NCBI GenBank assembly: GCA_030549205.1
Contig: JAUKTV010000015.1
Coordinates: 310,001 to 374,000, forward strand
Length of the DNA stretch: 64,000 nucleotides
Reading direction: 5' to 3'
Source of the DNA: Apiosordaria backusii
Taxonomy: Eukaryota > Ascomycota > Sordariomycetes > Sordariales > Lasiosphaeriaceae
Position numbers and translations under genes: made by a program. The notes under the pieces were generated by a model that worked only from the letters and a program-made list of their open reading frames with translations, had not been told where the DNA came from and did no database searches. Positions 45,520 through 57,653 of the stretch are shown here, piece after piece (within the stretch, counting starts at the first letter, position 1; each line of letters begins with the position of its first letter).

Positions 45520-47044
45520 TGGGGAAGCCACGGCTCCCGTCGCTCCTAGATCGAGAGCCAGGGTGAAGACTGAGAAGGGTCGAAGGGTGAAAGGGAGTGG
45601 TCGAGTGTGTGGTGTTGAAGCTTCTGCGCCGCAGGATTCAACAGCAGAAGTCGGTGACGCAATGCAAACAGCACAAAAAGAGAGCTTCTTTCTTGGAGGT
45701 GCTTTGCTGGGTCACAGCGGGACCGCAGAACCACAGAACCGCAGAAGCCCCAAATAATCTGTCCCCTCTCGATAAAGCCGCAGCCTGTCGTGTGTGTATG
45801 GGTGGGGTCGTTCGCCGAGAGGTATCGAGAGCGGCTCTTTCCTCCAAAATCGCTGCGGCTGTGTTGTCGTCGCTGGCGGTGGCAGGACGGGCCCGGGGGG
45901 AGCAGCAGATGGCGGCTGGTGCTGCTGAAAGTTGGCACCGGGCAATGCTGAGGATAGGCAAATGGGCAAATGGGCAAATGGACAACTCCGAATTTTTCTG
46001 CGACCGTTGTCGGCACGTTCTCCCCCCCAAAGGCCAAGACAAAATTATGGACCAGTCGGCCGCAACGAAGGTCGGAGATCGGTGGCCAGGAAGCTGCCAA
46101 TCGGTAACCTATTGAACAGGGGCCTGTCTTCTGGAGCATCCTCCGCCAGCCCCGCCACCTCAGCTGTTAGTGGCCCGTTAGCGACATAATTACTGGAACC
46201 CCCACTGAGGGCCGGCTGTGATGCTCTCCAAGATCACAGATTCCCAAGAGATATGCCCGCAAGGTCCTCGGCTAGGCTTGCATCCTTGCCCGCTCTGCAT
46301 TATCAGATCCGTGATTAGCGGGTCTCCGCCGGTCCCGAAAGAGCACGATTTCACATCTCCGAGGCACCGGAAGACTGTGAATCCCGAAGACTTTATAGGT
46401 CAAGTCTTTGTACATATATTTCTCTTGTGGTAAGGTACTTAGATCCGATATGCCCCACCGGTCACAGTGTTTAAGGATGCTGCAACCCAGTCCAGTAACT
46501 CATGAACCCAAAGTGAGACCAGTTTTCGGTGCCAAGCATGACAGATACACTGAAGATCTGGTATGTTGACTCAATGAGAGCGCTGGACACTTGGCTTGTG
46601 ACAGTCCCCGAGTCACTGTCAAACCTGAGTTGTTATGTGTCAGGGTTTTGGCTCCAACCTGTTGATATCTTGATGGTTTCTCCTCCCGGGCCAATTCTCT
46701 CTTTTGCCATGTTCATCAAATACGTTCGTTAATTGGTGTGAGTGTGTATATGTACCTAATAAAGTCTGTTTATTCTCGTTTCCTAAAGTCGCTAGCAGCC
46801 AGGCGGTATTGTCTATCCTGTCTCCCTGTTGCGAGTCTATATCACCCAAAACAAAAGAAGAGGAGGCCAAAATGCTTCAAAAGAGTGGCCACCAACACCG
46901 CTTGTACCTCCCAATTCCCACACCCATGCAATGCAATGTAAGCTAACCGTGAATCATGTGCTGTCATAAGTCATAATCACCCGAACGCCTCTCCAGAAGC
47001 CCATTCTGGCCCTCTTCACTGTGCCAAAACCACGGCCATTATCA
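45520..47044. other. intergenic between mitoferrin start and ATG9 stop
   Basis: Promoter side of mitoferrin and 3' side of ATG9. It contains a short direct repeat GGCAAAT repeated about four times near 45957-45981 and a GAACCGCAG/GAACCACAG repeat near 45727-45745. No gene recognised. Confidence 0.5.
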
Positions 47045-49870
47045 TCATACGCCACCTGGCCGGCGAGTGAACTGCGCCTGATTAAACTGATAAATCAAGT
47101 CTACAACTCCCGCTTCTGCAGCCCCAGTGCCCTCAATTGCGCTGTTGCCCCTGCTCAGCGTCCTGGCCGGTGATGTCTGCCAGGCCGATTCGTCCATGGC
47201 ATCTCCTTGCCCGTACATTTCCTCGTCATCCTGACGCTTGCCAGCCTCACTGACTCCCTCGTCGTCTTCCAGAGATTCCTCAATGATGTTACTTTCACCT
47301 GGATGTCTGTTATGTTGGGCGCGATGTGGGTGTGACGCCCGGGCGAGGTTTACATTGTGTGGCGGCGGCAGGTGGTGCGGATCAAGGAGGATGGACGCCA
47401 TGGGAGACGGAGCCACCATGCTTGGCCCAGAGCGCAGTGCTTGAGCAGAAGCCCTGCCCGCTGTTCGAAAATCACTTCGACCCATCCGGGAAGCCTGCAT
47501 GTCGGCACCAAGAGGCGGTGAGTTCAAACTAGGCCAGGCTGGTGGAGGGTGAAACTGATTTCGCATTCCCGGCGGGAGGTGCGATCCTGGTCCGGGCTTT
47601 GGGTTGAGCGCAAAGTTGCCATAATTACCCATGAAGCCATAGTACGAGGCTTCCATCTTCCCATGTTTGGCCGAATAGTAATCATCACGCACGTCTCCGC
47701 CGTCACTTGCCTTCTTTGCGTTCGCCATAGTCTTTTTGAAATCAAACTCGGCAAATGTGCAAACATAGCCTAGACCATCGATGTGAAGCGTGAACTCCCG
47801 GAAGAAGTCGATAATCTGGTCGCTGCACTTGGGGAGGCTGTAGAATAAGACAAACGGTGTCGTCAGGATGCCAAGGATCTCCTCAAGAAAGATAACAACC
47901 TTGGGCTTATACAGCTCAGCGAATTCCAGCTTGATGTCGTAACTGTGGAGTCTATCCTTCCAGTGATCGGGCTCGTAGTGCGTCCATTCGATCACGCTGC
48001 GCATGGCATATTCTGGGTCGAACACCGCATCCTCCTCAGATACCATGCCGTGTGCAACCGCCCAGATGCTTCCAAAAACGGCTGTGTAGAAGAGCACGGT
48101 GCGGTCCGGTGTGATCTCAAATCCTAGGAAAAGTTCGGGGTCGAAAACAGACGCAATGGCCAATACCGTTGCCAACGCCCCTGAAACGAATGCCACTGAC
48201 CGAGCAACCATTTCGGTCTTAATCTTTGGAAACTGGTCCATGTAGTGAGTCGCATAGGCTCTGGACATGTCGAGACGCTTCTGAAAGAGGTGTGGTAGCT
48301 CGTTGAACTCGCGAAACTTCCACTCGGCAAGCGGCGTGTACGACCGCGACGACAACATGGAGGGGTTCTTTTGGATTTCCTAGCCAGAGCATGAGCGTCA
48401 AGACAACTACATACTCCATAAAAGAACCAGTCACTTACATGATAGTACATCAAAAAGTAGTAGATGACGAGATAGAGCGACACAAAAGGCGACAGCACCA
48501 AGATCATGGCGCCGGCAAACCGAAACCTGGAACGCAATTTCTCACTTATCTCCCCTCTGCGATCCGATCGCAGAAATTTCTGATTGACCTGCCCCTTTTC
48601 GTCAAAGACCATATCAAGAACACTGAACATCAAAGTCCACTCCAAAGTCCGGGAGAAGTACTGCCGATTCCGCAGGAATGGTATTGGGATGGTCAAATCC
48701 AGAATGTCCTTGTTGAACAAAGCAATGAGATAGTTCTCACGCCTCATGAGACGATTCGCAATGTCAGATGCATCGAGCCTCTCTTTGGACTGGCTACCGA
48801 TGAAATGTCGCTGAAGCGGAGTCAGGGCCGTTGCCGTCTTCGAATTGTGATTTCGCAGAGCCATTACGCGTGCAACGACTTCTTGCCACGTGATTGTCTG
48901 CATGTCATGATCCGGGATGTTGAGCAGGTGGATGTAGAAGTCACGAACGTGGAAAAGCCGGCGGAGGTCTAGAATGTACTGGATCGACTTCCAGATGAAA
49001 TAGAACGTAAACAGCCATATACCAACATTCCACCACCCCGACATCTTTCTAGTGCACTGCGGAACAATAATCTGGGAGAGCTTCTGGCTCCCACGGATGC
49101 GACTGTAATCCACACATTGCGTAAGAAACGTCAAGAGGACGGCTATGAAGGCCACGTTCCTATGTCATGTCAGCGATGGTATCCTCTTGCTTGGCACGGT
49201 TAGATCTGCAGACGTACACAAGATGCAGCACCCGTTCGGTTACTATCGCCTTGATGCCACAACCTATGTAATAGTCGTACACTTCCTTGATAAACTTGTC
49301 GAGGTTTTGGACATTCGCCCATCTCCATTCTGCCATCTTTTTAGCGTCGAGAGATGCTCCCCCAGAAAAAAGAGAGCCCGGAGCGCCGTTGCCACGTCGA
49401 GGTTGTGTAAATTGTTCGCCATTGTGTAGCGGTTGATGGGCTTGGGTCGTTTCCCATTGGGCTCGCGCGTTGGACGACCCAGGCATTGCGTAGCCGGCCT
49501 GTCGAGTTTGCTTTCTTTTGGGTTTCCCAGCTGTTGGTAGACCTCGAGGTTCGACTAACAGTGAAGGGGGGACATCGTTGTCGGCATCATCGTCGTGCGC
49601 AAGCCACGTAGACCGATCGTTTTGGTGCCCTGGATGGACTTTTGGGGTTGGTGCTTTCTTCAAGCCCCCCAGCGTTGCACGGCTGTCGTCGACGGCGAGG
49701 CCTTCCACATGGTCGAGATCATAATCTTGAAAGTTCTGGTTGAGGTTTTCTTCGTCCAGCAGTCCGGCTCGAGATCCTTCGTCATATCCATCTGAGTCGT
49801 TCCCCCGAAGCTCTTCGTAAAAGGACCGCCCCTGCGAGGAAGGCATCTTTGAAAACACCTTTGGAGCCAT
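47045..49870 (-). CDS. ATG9: autophagy lipid scramblase Atg9
   Basis: Exons 49870-49218, 49159-48439 and 48379-47045 encode 902 aa. Atg9 is the only multispanning core autophagy protein; its vesicles seed the phagophore, and family members scramble phospholipids. After a disordered acidic N-terminus (about 180 residues), the conserved core begins at EWRWANVQNLDKFIKEVYDYY, continues through LVNVAFIAVLLTFLTQCVDY (restored by splicing at the GTACGT donor), YFSRTLEWTLMFSVLDMVFDEKGQ and EWKFREFNELPHLFQKRL, and ends with the helical ILGILTTPFVLFYSLPKCSDQIIDFF segment. The C-terminal 220 residues are disordered, rich in Pro, His and Ser. Introns are 58 and 59 bp. It is divergent to COG6. Confidence 0.95.
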
Positions 49871-50506
49871 GTTGGCCTCGCTTCACAGTAGGATGTCGTC
49901 GATGGCGTTTTGTGTCATGGAGAAACGTGATTATACGATGGAGCGGGGGGGAAAGAGCTGAATAATTCCGAGAAGCTTGTTGTTCGATCAGAACGGTGAG
50001 CACGGTGAAGGTGGTGGGATGTGTCTGCCTGCCGGGTGGGGGGGCTGTCTGACAAGACAAAGCACGATGGGAGGTTGATAAGAGTAAGTGGTCGAAGCGG
50101 TTGGTCAGAGGTTTACTAGTTACGCCTTTATAGGCCAGATTAAATCAGTCAGGCGATGCTGCCATCTGCCACGGCTTCTTGGGGCTGTTTTGCGAAGAAG
50201 CATGCACATAGGAGGAGCCTTGCACCCACAATGAGTGTTGAGGTCGGTGTTTGGCTGCCTTGTTAAACCTCCCTGGTCAGCTGCCGCGCCAGAATGACGA
50301 CGGAGGGGCCTGATTAGGAAGGCGGTGTACCTACTCCTGGGGGCATCCGCCAAGACCCTTATCGCTTATCGTTCCAGCATGACAGCCATTCAATACAGCT
50401 CTTCGTGTAATTCAATACGTGACAGCGGACAAGCTACGTACCCAAGTTTCCTCACAGCCTTGCCAAACCCCCTTTTATTTCAGAGTACCCCTCCTAGCCG
50501 CTGAAG
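49871..50506. other. divergent promoter region of ATG9 and COG6
   Basis: 636 bp shared by two membrane-traffic genes. G-rich runs occur near 49950 and 50035. No coding sequence recognised. Confidence 0.55.
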
Positions 50507-52626
50507 ATGGCTTCTTCAAGCTCCACGGCCGCTGCTTCGCTGGCAACAAAGACGCCAAACCCTCTTTCGTCAAAGGTTACCAGTGTTTTGTCATCATCTT
50601 ATGCAGACACCGAATTTCGAGAGGCGCTCGCTCTGTTAGATGAACGGGGGGTTCTGAACACACCCGAGACTCGTCGCCAGCTTCGTCTCGATCTTCAAAA
50701 AGAGGTGATCGATAGCAATGGCGAAATCATCGATGAGTTCTCCAAGGTTTCCGAGGTAAGTTCATCGCTAGTCAACATCAAATGAACGAAATGTACAGCG
50801 TCAGCTAACGTCAACATCAACAGCAACTCCGGCGTATTGGTGTAACTATTGGCAAGCTCAATGAGAGCTTCAATGAAATGAAAAAGGAGATCGGTGCTGC
50901 TCACCAGGCAACATCATCTACCCTCGAGGAAGCCTCGCGTCTCATGACCCAGAAGCAACAGGTTGAGCAAAAACAGACCCTACTCAAAGCCTTCAGGGGC
51001 AATTTCATTCTTTCTGACGATGAGACAGCTGCTCTCACGCTCATGTCGGAGCCAGTCGATGATCTCTATTTTTCCACCCTCGCAAAGGCCAAAAAGATCA
51101 CAAAAGACTGCGAGGTACTCCTTGGTTTTGAGAACCAGACTCTAGGTTTGGAGGTGATGGAGTTGGCTTCCAAAAATCTCAACCTAGGTTTCCAGAAGCT
51201 CTACAAGTGGGTGCAGAAGGAGTTCAAGACACTGAATCTTGAGAACCCACAGATCGGCTCGTCAATCCGACGAGCTCTCCGAGTACTGGCTGAAAGACCT
51301 ACGCTGTTCCAGAACTGTCTCGACTATTTCGCCGAGGCTCGCGAGCACGTTTTGTCCGATTCATTCTATACAGCGCTAACCGGGAGCTCGGCATCTGGGG
51401 TTGAAAACACCTCTATCAAGCCTATTGACCTGGCAGCGCACGACACCCTCAGATATGTAGGAGACATGCTTGCCTGGGTGCACTCCGCTGCTGTAAGCGA
51501 GCGAGAGGCACTCGAGGGTCTCTTCATCGGGGAAGCCGAGGAGATTAAGAGAGGCATTCAAGCCGGCAGAGAGAATGAAATATGGAGACTGGCGGAAGAA
51601 GAGGGCGATGGTGCACACGATTTCGATGCAGTCAAGACTTTGAACGAGCTGGTCGACCGAGACGTCTCCGGAGCGGTTCGAATATTGCGACAGAGGGTCG
51701 AACAAGTCATCCAAACAAACGAAGAAACAATCCTGGCATACAAACTCGCCAATTTGCTCAACTTCTACAAGAGCATGTTTTCAAAACTCCTGGGTTCGGG
51801 CTCCAGCCTCGTCGAATCTCTCGGGCTGCTTGAGGCTGAAGCCCTACGGCAGTTTCGGTCGTTGGCCCGCGACCATGTTGCGGCTCTTCAGGGAGATTTC
51901 GTGCAGACTCCTGCAGATTCCCGACCACCGGAATTTCTGTTCGAGGCGCTGGAGCAGCTCACTGCCATCATGAAGACGTACGAAACGTCACTTGCCTCGT
52001 CTGCTGAACAAGAGGCCGACTTTGAAACGATTATGGCGGAGGCGTTCGACCCGTTCATGTTGGGATGCGCGATTATGGCACAGACGCTACACCCCCCCTC
52101 TAACTCTATCTTCCTCGCCAACTGCTTTCTCACGGCCTTGAGCACCTTGGCGCCATTTGAGTTCACCTCCAAGCGTGTTGCTCGGTTACAAGCCAAGATT
52201 GGAACAGAACGGTCACGTCTTGTGGAGAGCCAATATATCTTTTTCCGTAAGGAATCCGGCCTAGATGCTCTCATAATAGCACTTAGCACTATGAGTGATG
52301 CAGCAGAAGACGTGGAGAAGGTGCCGTTGCTTGAGGCGGCACAAGCACCGGCACTTACACAAGCCGGTCAAATACTGGATGATTTCCTGCCCTCGGCGCT
52401 CATGGACGCGGTGCAGAAACTCAAGCACTTGCAGGATTCCAGACTGGCGCAAGAAATAACAGAAGAAGCCGCTGAGAAATTCTGTGTGGATTTTGAGCAC
52501 GTCGAACAGATGTTGATGTTAGCAGATGAGCTGGCGGAGCAGAAGCAGGGCGAGAATGACGAGCCTCGGAGTCTCCGGGCACTGTTTCCGCGGACATCGG
52601 GAGAAATTCGTGTCTTGTTGTCGTAG
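50507..52626 (+). CDS. COG6: conserved oligomeric Golgi complex subunit 6
   Basis: Exons 50507-50755 and 50824-52626 (68-bp intron) encode 683 aa, in the family's usual range. Cog6 is in lobe B of the COG tether, which directs retrograde vesicles within the Golgi. The N-terminal part is helical (LDERGVLNTPETRRQLRLDLQKEVIDSNGEIIDEFSKVSEQLRRIG), the region that joins COG subunits through coiled coils. YKWVQKEFKTL, RALRVLAERPTLFQNCLDYFAEAR, RYVGDMLAWVHSA and EAFDPFMLGCAIMAQTL are recognisable family blocks. The splice joins SKVSE to QLRRIGVTIGKLN in phase 0. Confidence 0.93.
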
Positions 52627-53103
52627 TTGGTTCAATAGCAAGCGTCCCTAGTTGAGAAATCTTAACAATCAAGACTTGATGTTGATGTTACTTTCGAAGA
52701 GACGTTGTGGGGCACAGGCGACAGCAGTGGATTGTTTTCCCAGTGCCCGTCGACGTCACTGCCCCGCCGTTATCGCTATGATAACCCAGCCCTACCACAC
52801 GTACCGTGCTGCAGGCAGCCCGTAATCCCTGCCCTCCTCAAGCTTCAGCCCACTGCAGACCACTGCAAGCACGGCCTTCGATTGCGACTTGCACCTTGCG
52901 GGTATTCCATCCACACTGGTTCAGCCCGTGTCCCAGGTCTCAAGCGCATCGATGTATCTACGGCCCATTCAATCAACAAGATCGTGAAAATACCAGAGCC
53001 ATTTGCTATTTGCCAGCTGACACCCGACCGACTTCAAGATCCCTGCTTTCTTGCTGCGAAATCCGCACCCGCGGCGGGATGTTCACATTCAACAAACACC
53101 ACC
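52627..53103. other. intergenic between COG6 and the AAA ATPase
   Basis: About 480 bp that must hold the COG6 3' end and the ATPase promoter/leader. An open frame from 52705 runs into the ATPase start, but the part upstream of 53104 shows no conserved sequence. Confidence 0.5.
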
Positions 53104-55759
53104 ATGTTTGGCAATAGAACGGCCAGTTCTGCCATGTCCATCTTGCAGAAGACGTACGATGAGAGCTACTTGACATGCTCCACTGCCGTCTACTATGAGA
53201 GCCAGGTAGACTAATTTCATTCTTCCCTCACGCGTGTTTGGTTAACAGCAGCTGACGCATGTTGTTGTGACACCAGGGTAACGAGGACGAGGCTATGCGA
53301 TGCTGGCGGCAGGCCCTGGAACAAATCTACGACCCTCATGCGAACAGAATACTCCCTAACTTCACCCCTCGCTCGGAAACGGAAAAGGCGCTGGTCGAGA
53401 GTCTTCGGCAATTAGAACTGCAGTGTAAGGAACGGATCGACCTCCTCGAAGCCCTCCGTCTTTCTCGTCTGTCAGCCCCTCAGCATGACTCGTTGTCGTC
53501 CAGTAGCAGACCGAGCAAGTCTTCCTCCGACTCCCAGGATGGCGGAATATCAGGACAGCAGGAAAGAGGCTGGATCGGGAACGGCACTATTCCCGCCGTC
53601 AACTACACCGACTTATCACGACCGAATACCTTGAGGCGACTTTCCTCCCAACCCAGATCATCCTCTTCAGACCAGGTTGGTGTAAGCGACCGCGGGCCAC
53701 ATCTTGGAAGCACACCCCCCCCATTGCCTGCCCGAAAGCCGCTACCATCGACAGCCTCGGTCCCATCACCAGAGAGGAAGCCTTCGAGAACGTCTAGTCC
53801 CGAGCGATACACAATGCGCACCACCCTACGGACAGGCACAAGAGACAAAACATCAAAAACAACCTTGCGAAGACAGCCACCGAAATTGGCAGAGGTTCCA
53901 GTACCAAGCAAAGCTGCCACCCTGGCTTGGGGCACACTGGGTCAACGAGAGGGTACAGAACAGGCATCAGCAAGCAGTCCCATCTCACGTCCAGTTTCAA
54001 ATACACCTACTCTTCCTGAACAGTCGCGCAGAAGCCTTGAGTTATCCAAACGACTTTGGGACAGCAATTCGAGAAGACTAGTGACGTCGCGAACGAGGAG
54101 TCCAGCCAAAGATACCGACACCGTGCCTGCAACAGATCCCCGACGCTCCGGGGAATATCCCTTTCCTCGAGCATCATCAATCTCGATCAGCGCAGCTTCA
54201 ACCGCCTTGAACGCGCTGGCTCTCAAGGAAAGCAGTGACCGCCGTTCACCGGAAAGGGAGCACATCACGAGGTTGAGAACTGCACCACCTGAAACTCCAC
54301 GGAGTAGAGCGCAAAGGGACATCTTGAACAATGATTCTCCTCTGAACGAAGGAGCACCGGATAAACCACTGACAAGAAAAACGTCACTCGACTCAGCTAC
54401 GGTTCCTCGCAGGCCTGCTGGTCCTTCTCTCTCCGCGGCCCGAATCAAGTCCACCCCAACCCGTTCTGGCAACAAGAGGAAAACTCCACAGATGAGTATC
54501 AGTAGTGATAAAAATCGACCAAGGAGGAGCTCCTCGCCTGTCCTATCTGAGAGCTCTTCATCTTCTTTTGAAACTCCGGCACGGCGACCTCCTGCACAGC
54601 ACAAGCGCTCGACGACGGAACGACAGAGAGAGGCATCACTCATTGTTGACTCGATTATTCAACCATCTGAAAGCTCAGAGGATGACGAGCAAAACAAGGA
54701 AGCCAAATCATGGAAAAAAAGAAAGGCAGACTTACTCAAGAGACTCCCGCCCGGAGTGGACGAGCACGCCGCAAAGCAAATTCTCAATGAGATTGTCGTC
54801 CAAGGAGATGAAGTTCATTGGAGCGACATCGCCGGGCTTGAAATTGCCAAGAATGCCCTCCGTGAGACCGTTGTTTATCCATTTTTGCGGCCGGATTTAT
54901 TTATGGGCTTGCGCGAACCGGCAAGAGGGATGCTCTTGTTTGGGCCACCCGGGACGGGAAAGACAATGCTGGCGAGAGCCGTTGCGACTGAGAGCAAGTC
55001 GACCTTCTTTTCCATATCCGCCAGCAGCCTGACCAGTAAATATCTGGGTGAATCTGAGAAGCTCGTCAGGGCGCTGTTCAGTCTGGCAAAGGTATTGGCG
55101 CCGAGTATCATTTTTGTGGACGAAATCGACTCGCTTCTATCACAGCGGTCAGGTTCGGGTGAGCATGAGGCTACAAGACGGATTAAGACGGAATTCCTTA
55201 TCCAGTGGAGTGATCTGCAGCGCGCAGCAGCGGGAAGGGAGGTTGGCGAACGAGACAAGGAAAGGGGTGACGCGAATAGAGTACTGGTTCTGGCTGCCAC
55301 CAATCTGCCATGGGCGATTGATGAGGCGGCCAGGAGGCGGTTTGTGAGGCGGCAATATATACCGCTGCCCGAGGCGGAAACGCGGGCAGTGCAGCTAAAG
55401 ACTCTATTGAAACAGCAGACACATACATTAACTGATGAAGATATCGATACATTGGTTGCGATGACGGATGGTAAGTTAGCTTCATCCTGTGCATAGTTCA
55501 CCTCTGAACTTGTTACTGACTTTTCATTTCTCAATCAGGCTTCTCGGGCTCAGATATCACTGCGTTAGCCAAAGATGCCGCTATGGGCCCCCTTCGGTCC
55601 CTTGGAGAGGCTTTATTGCATATGACCGAGAACGACATACGGCCGATTGGATTGTCAGACTTCATTGCCAGCTTGACCACGATAAGGCCAAGTGTGAGCA
55701 GATCAGGTCTCAAGGAATACGAAGACTGGGCGAGGGAGTTTGGAGAACGAGGTGGATGA
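53104..55759 (+). CDS. MIT-AAA ATPase of the meiotic clade (Sap1/spastin-like)
   Basis: Exons 53104-53205, 53277-55470 and 55539-55759 encode 838 aa. Residues 1-95 form a MIT-like helical region (MSILQKTYDESYLTCSTAVYYESQ spliced to GNEDEAMRCWRQALEQIYD). About 400 residues of Ser/Pro/Arg-rich disordered linker follow. The AAA module has VHWSDIAGLEIAKNALRETV, Walker A GPPGTGKT near residue 590, Walker B IIFVDEID near 645, and FSGSDITALAKDAAMGPLR in exon 3. This matches yeast Sap1/Yta6 and animal spastin/fidgetin, which remodel or sever polymers; the target here is unknown. The ERGDANRVLVLAATN block and the GGFSGSD junction support the final intron. The last residues are EYEDWAREFGERGG. Confidence 0.88.
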
Positions 55760-56234
55760 GAAGCTTTTTGGCTATAGACACATATCCCCTTGAACCTTTT
55801 CGACATGAGCTCGTATATTTTTGCTCATCCGTTTTGTTAAGGCATAGCTCAGGAGTTTTGGGGGGTTGTCGCTTCTGGTTGGTCGAGGGGCAAGCATTAA
55901 CATAGCAAAGCACTTTGTCTACTCTTCCAAAAAATAACAGCAGTTCCATTTACATGCCTACCCGATTCGGGAGTCCACATGCTGTGTGAGCAATTGTTTT
56001 TGGGGGTCTTGTGAACTCTTAAAATGCCTGTTATTTCCGCCATTTGGAATATCTCGATACAGCAGAACTTTCTGCCCGAGATTCTATATATGTACAATGC
56101 ACATGGAATGTCATGTTTCTTTTCTCAAATCGTACATCTTTCGACGGAGCCGAACCCAGACCCCATCCCCATTCCTTGCCTATGCACCTGCCCCTTTGAT
56201 TCCAGCCATTTCTTTTGCTTCTCTTTGCCCCAAT
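55760..56234. other. convergent 3' intergenic region
   Basis: 3' ends of the AAA ATPase and the mitochondrial S17 gene. No gene recognised. Confidence 0.5.
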
Positions 56235-56865
56235 CTACTCCATGTTCACCCACCCGTACTTCTTCTTTGTCCTCGATTTCATGATCAGCGTTTGCATCTT
56301 CAACTCCTTCTCCGCCTCGTCCACCAGCGACTGCGCGTGCTCGAGCGACCTCTTCGCCTTATCGGCCACCTCCTTCAAGCTCCTCCGTGCTACCTTGGCC
56401 TCCCTCTTGGCCTCCTTTTCCCTCACCAAGTCTTGTGCCGATGGGATTGGGGGGCGGGCCTCGATGGGCAGGCCGGCTCCGGGGGCGATGATGTGCTTGA
56501 CTACGTGGCGCTTCGACTTGGAGGTGCGCCAGCCGGGGGTGATGGCCACGACGTCGCCTTGGCGGAGGGAGTTGGCGGGGTCGTGGACGAGGTAGGTTTT
56601 GGGGTCGTCGAAGTGCTTTTTTCAGAGCAGGGTTAATATAATAACAAGGTTCGTTCAGGCGGAGGGAGGGAGGGGGGGGAAGAAGCGGAAAGATATGGTG
56701 GGGGTGGTGTATGTGTGTACGCACCTTCTTGAGGAAGTTGTTCCACTTTAGCCCTCCCACGCGCACTTTGACTGTCTTGTCGATCAACCCTGCGGTGACG
56801 ACCACGCCGTGGATCTCGCGCATGGACTTGAGCAGCGCGAGGTTCGGGGATATTGAGGAGGCCAT
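56235..56865 (-). CDS. mrps17: mitochondrial small-subunit ribosomal protein uS17m
   Basis: Exons 56865-56725 and 56615-56235 (109-bp intron) encode 173 aa. The protein binds rRNA in the mitochondrial 30S-like subunit. The OB-fold core is visible as MREIHGVVVTAGLIDKTVKVRVGGLKWNNFLKK joined by splicing to HFDDPKTYLVHDPANSLRQGDVVAITPGWRTSKSKRHVVKHI, matching S17. The C-terminal 80 residues are a charged helical extension (LVREKEAKREAKVARRSLKEVADKAKRSL), typical of fungal mitochondrial ribosomal proteins. The gene faces the AAA ATPase tail-to-tail. Confidence 0.9.
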
Positions 56866-57653
56866 CTTTTTTGTGCGGTGTATCTGTTTCCCTTTCTGAC
56901 TGTGCCCAAAATCCCAATTGCTTGATGTGTCTGTCCCAAGACCAAAATTGCTTCAAAGTTTCCCGCTCTGTCCCTTTGACCAGTCGGTATCGCTTCTCGA
57001 GTGCTGATGTCGCGTGTTGCAATATGTTTGCGCCGGTAGCTCGGGAATTTGGCGGGCTGGCGGAGTCGCAGCAGCTCAGAGTTCGCAAAACGAGGCTGTC
57101 GTCTCCCAAAATTTTGGAGGCTGCACTACCAAAAGCCGGAGTGGACGGTGAGATGGACCGGGGTCTAGCGGGCCACTGTGCGGGACCTTTCTGTTAAGCA
57201 GTTCTCCCACCCCAATGCCAAGGCTTTCTTCCGCACTGTGGACGAGAAGCTCAGCCTTGCGCTGCCAGAACCCCTTTTTCTTAACATGTTCAAAAAGGGG
57301 TAAAACCAAACACCTTGTTTTTGCACTTGAACGTAGAAAACGAACCAACCCACCACAATTCAACTCCTTCAATGTCAGTTAAAAATTAGAATTATTGTAG
57401 CTATCCTGCCCAGTGCACGAGGAAAACGCCTTGCGCTATGCCCTTGTTCCGTTGATGCCATGCTCTGAGTAGAAAAAAGATATATGCCCTATTGTCCCCT
57501 CGTTACCATAAATTCGTAAGCGCAAACCATTACTTCAATCCAAAAGGCCACAGTGAAGTGGGCTCGCATAGCAAGCTTTGCTGCACCGTGACATTAGACG
57601 CCCAACAGGGTAAATATCCAACCCCCTTCAAACATCGAAAGAACTGCGGTTCG
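56866..57653. other. intergenic between mrps17 start and LDB17 stop
   Basis: Promoter side of mrps17 and 3' side of LDB17, both on the minus strand. No gene recognised. Confidence 0.5.

Noticed and set aside
45546..46139. 197-codon minus-strand frame upstream of mitoferrin
   Set aside because: It is not in frame with the carrier, opposed by equally long plus-strand frames, and contains no recognisable domain.
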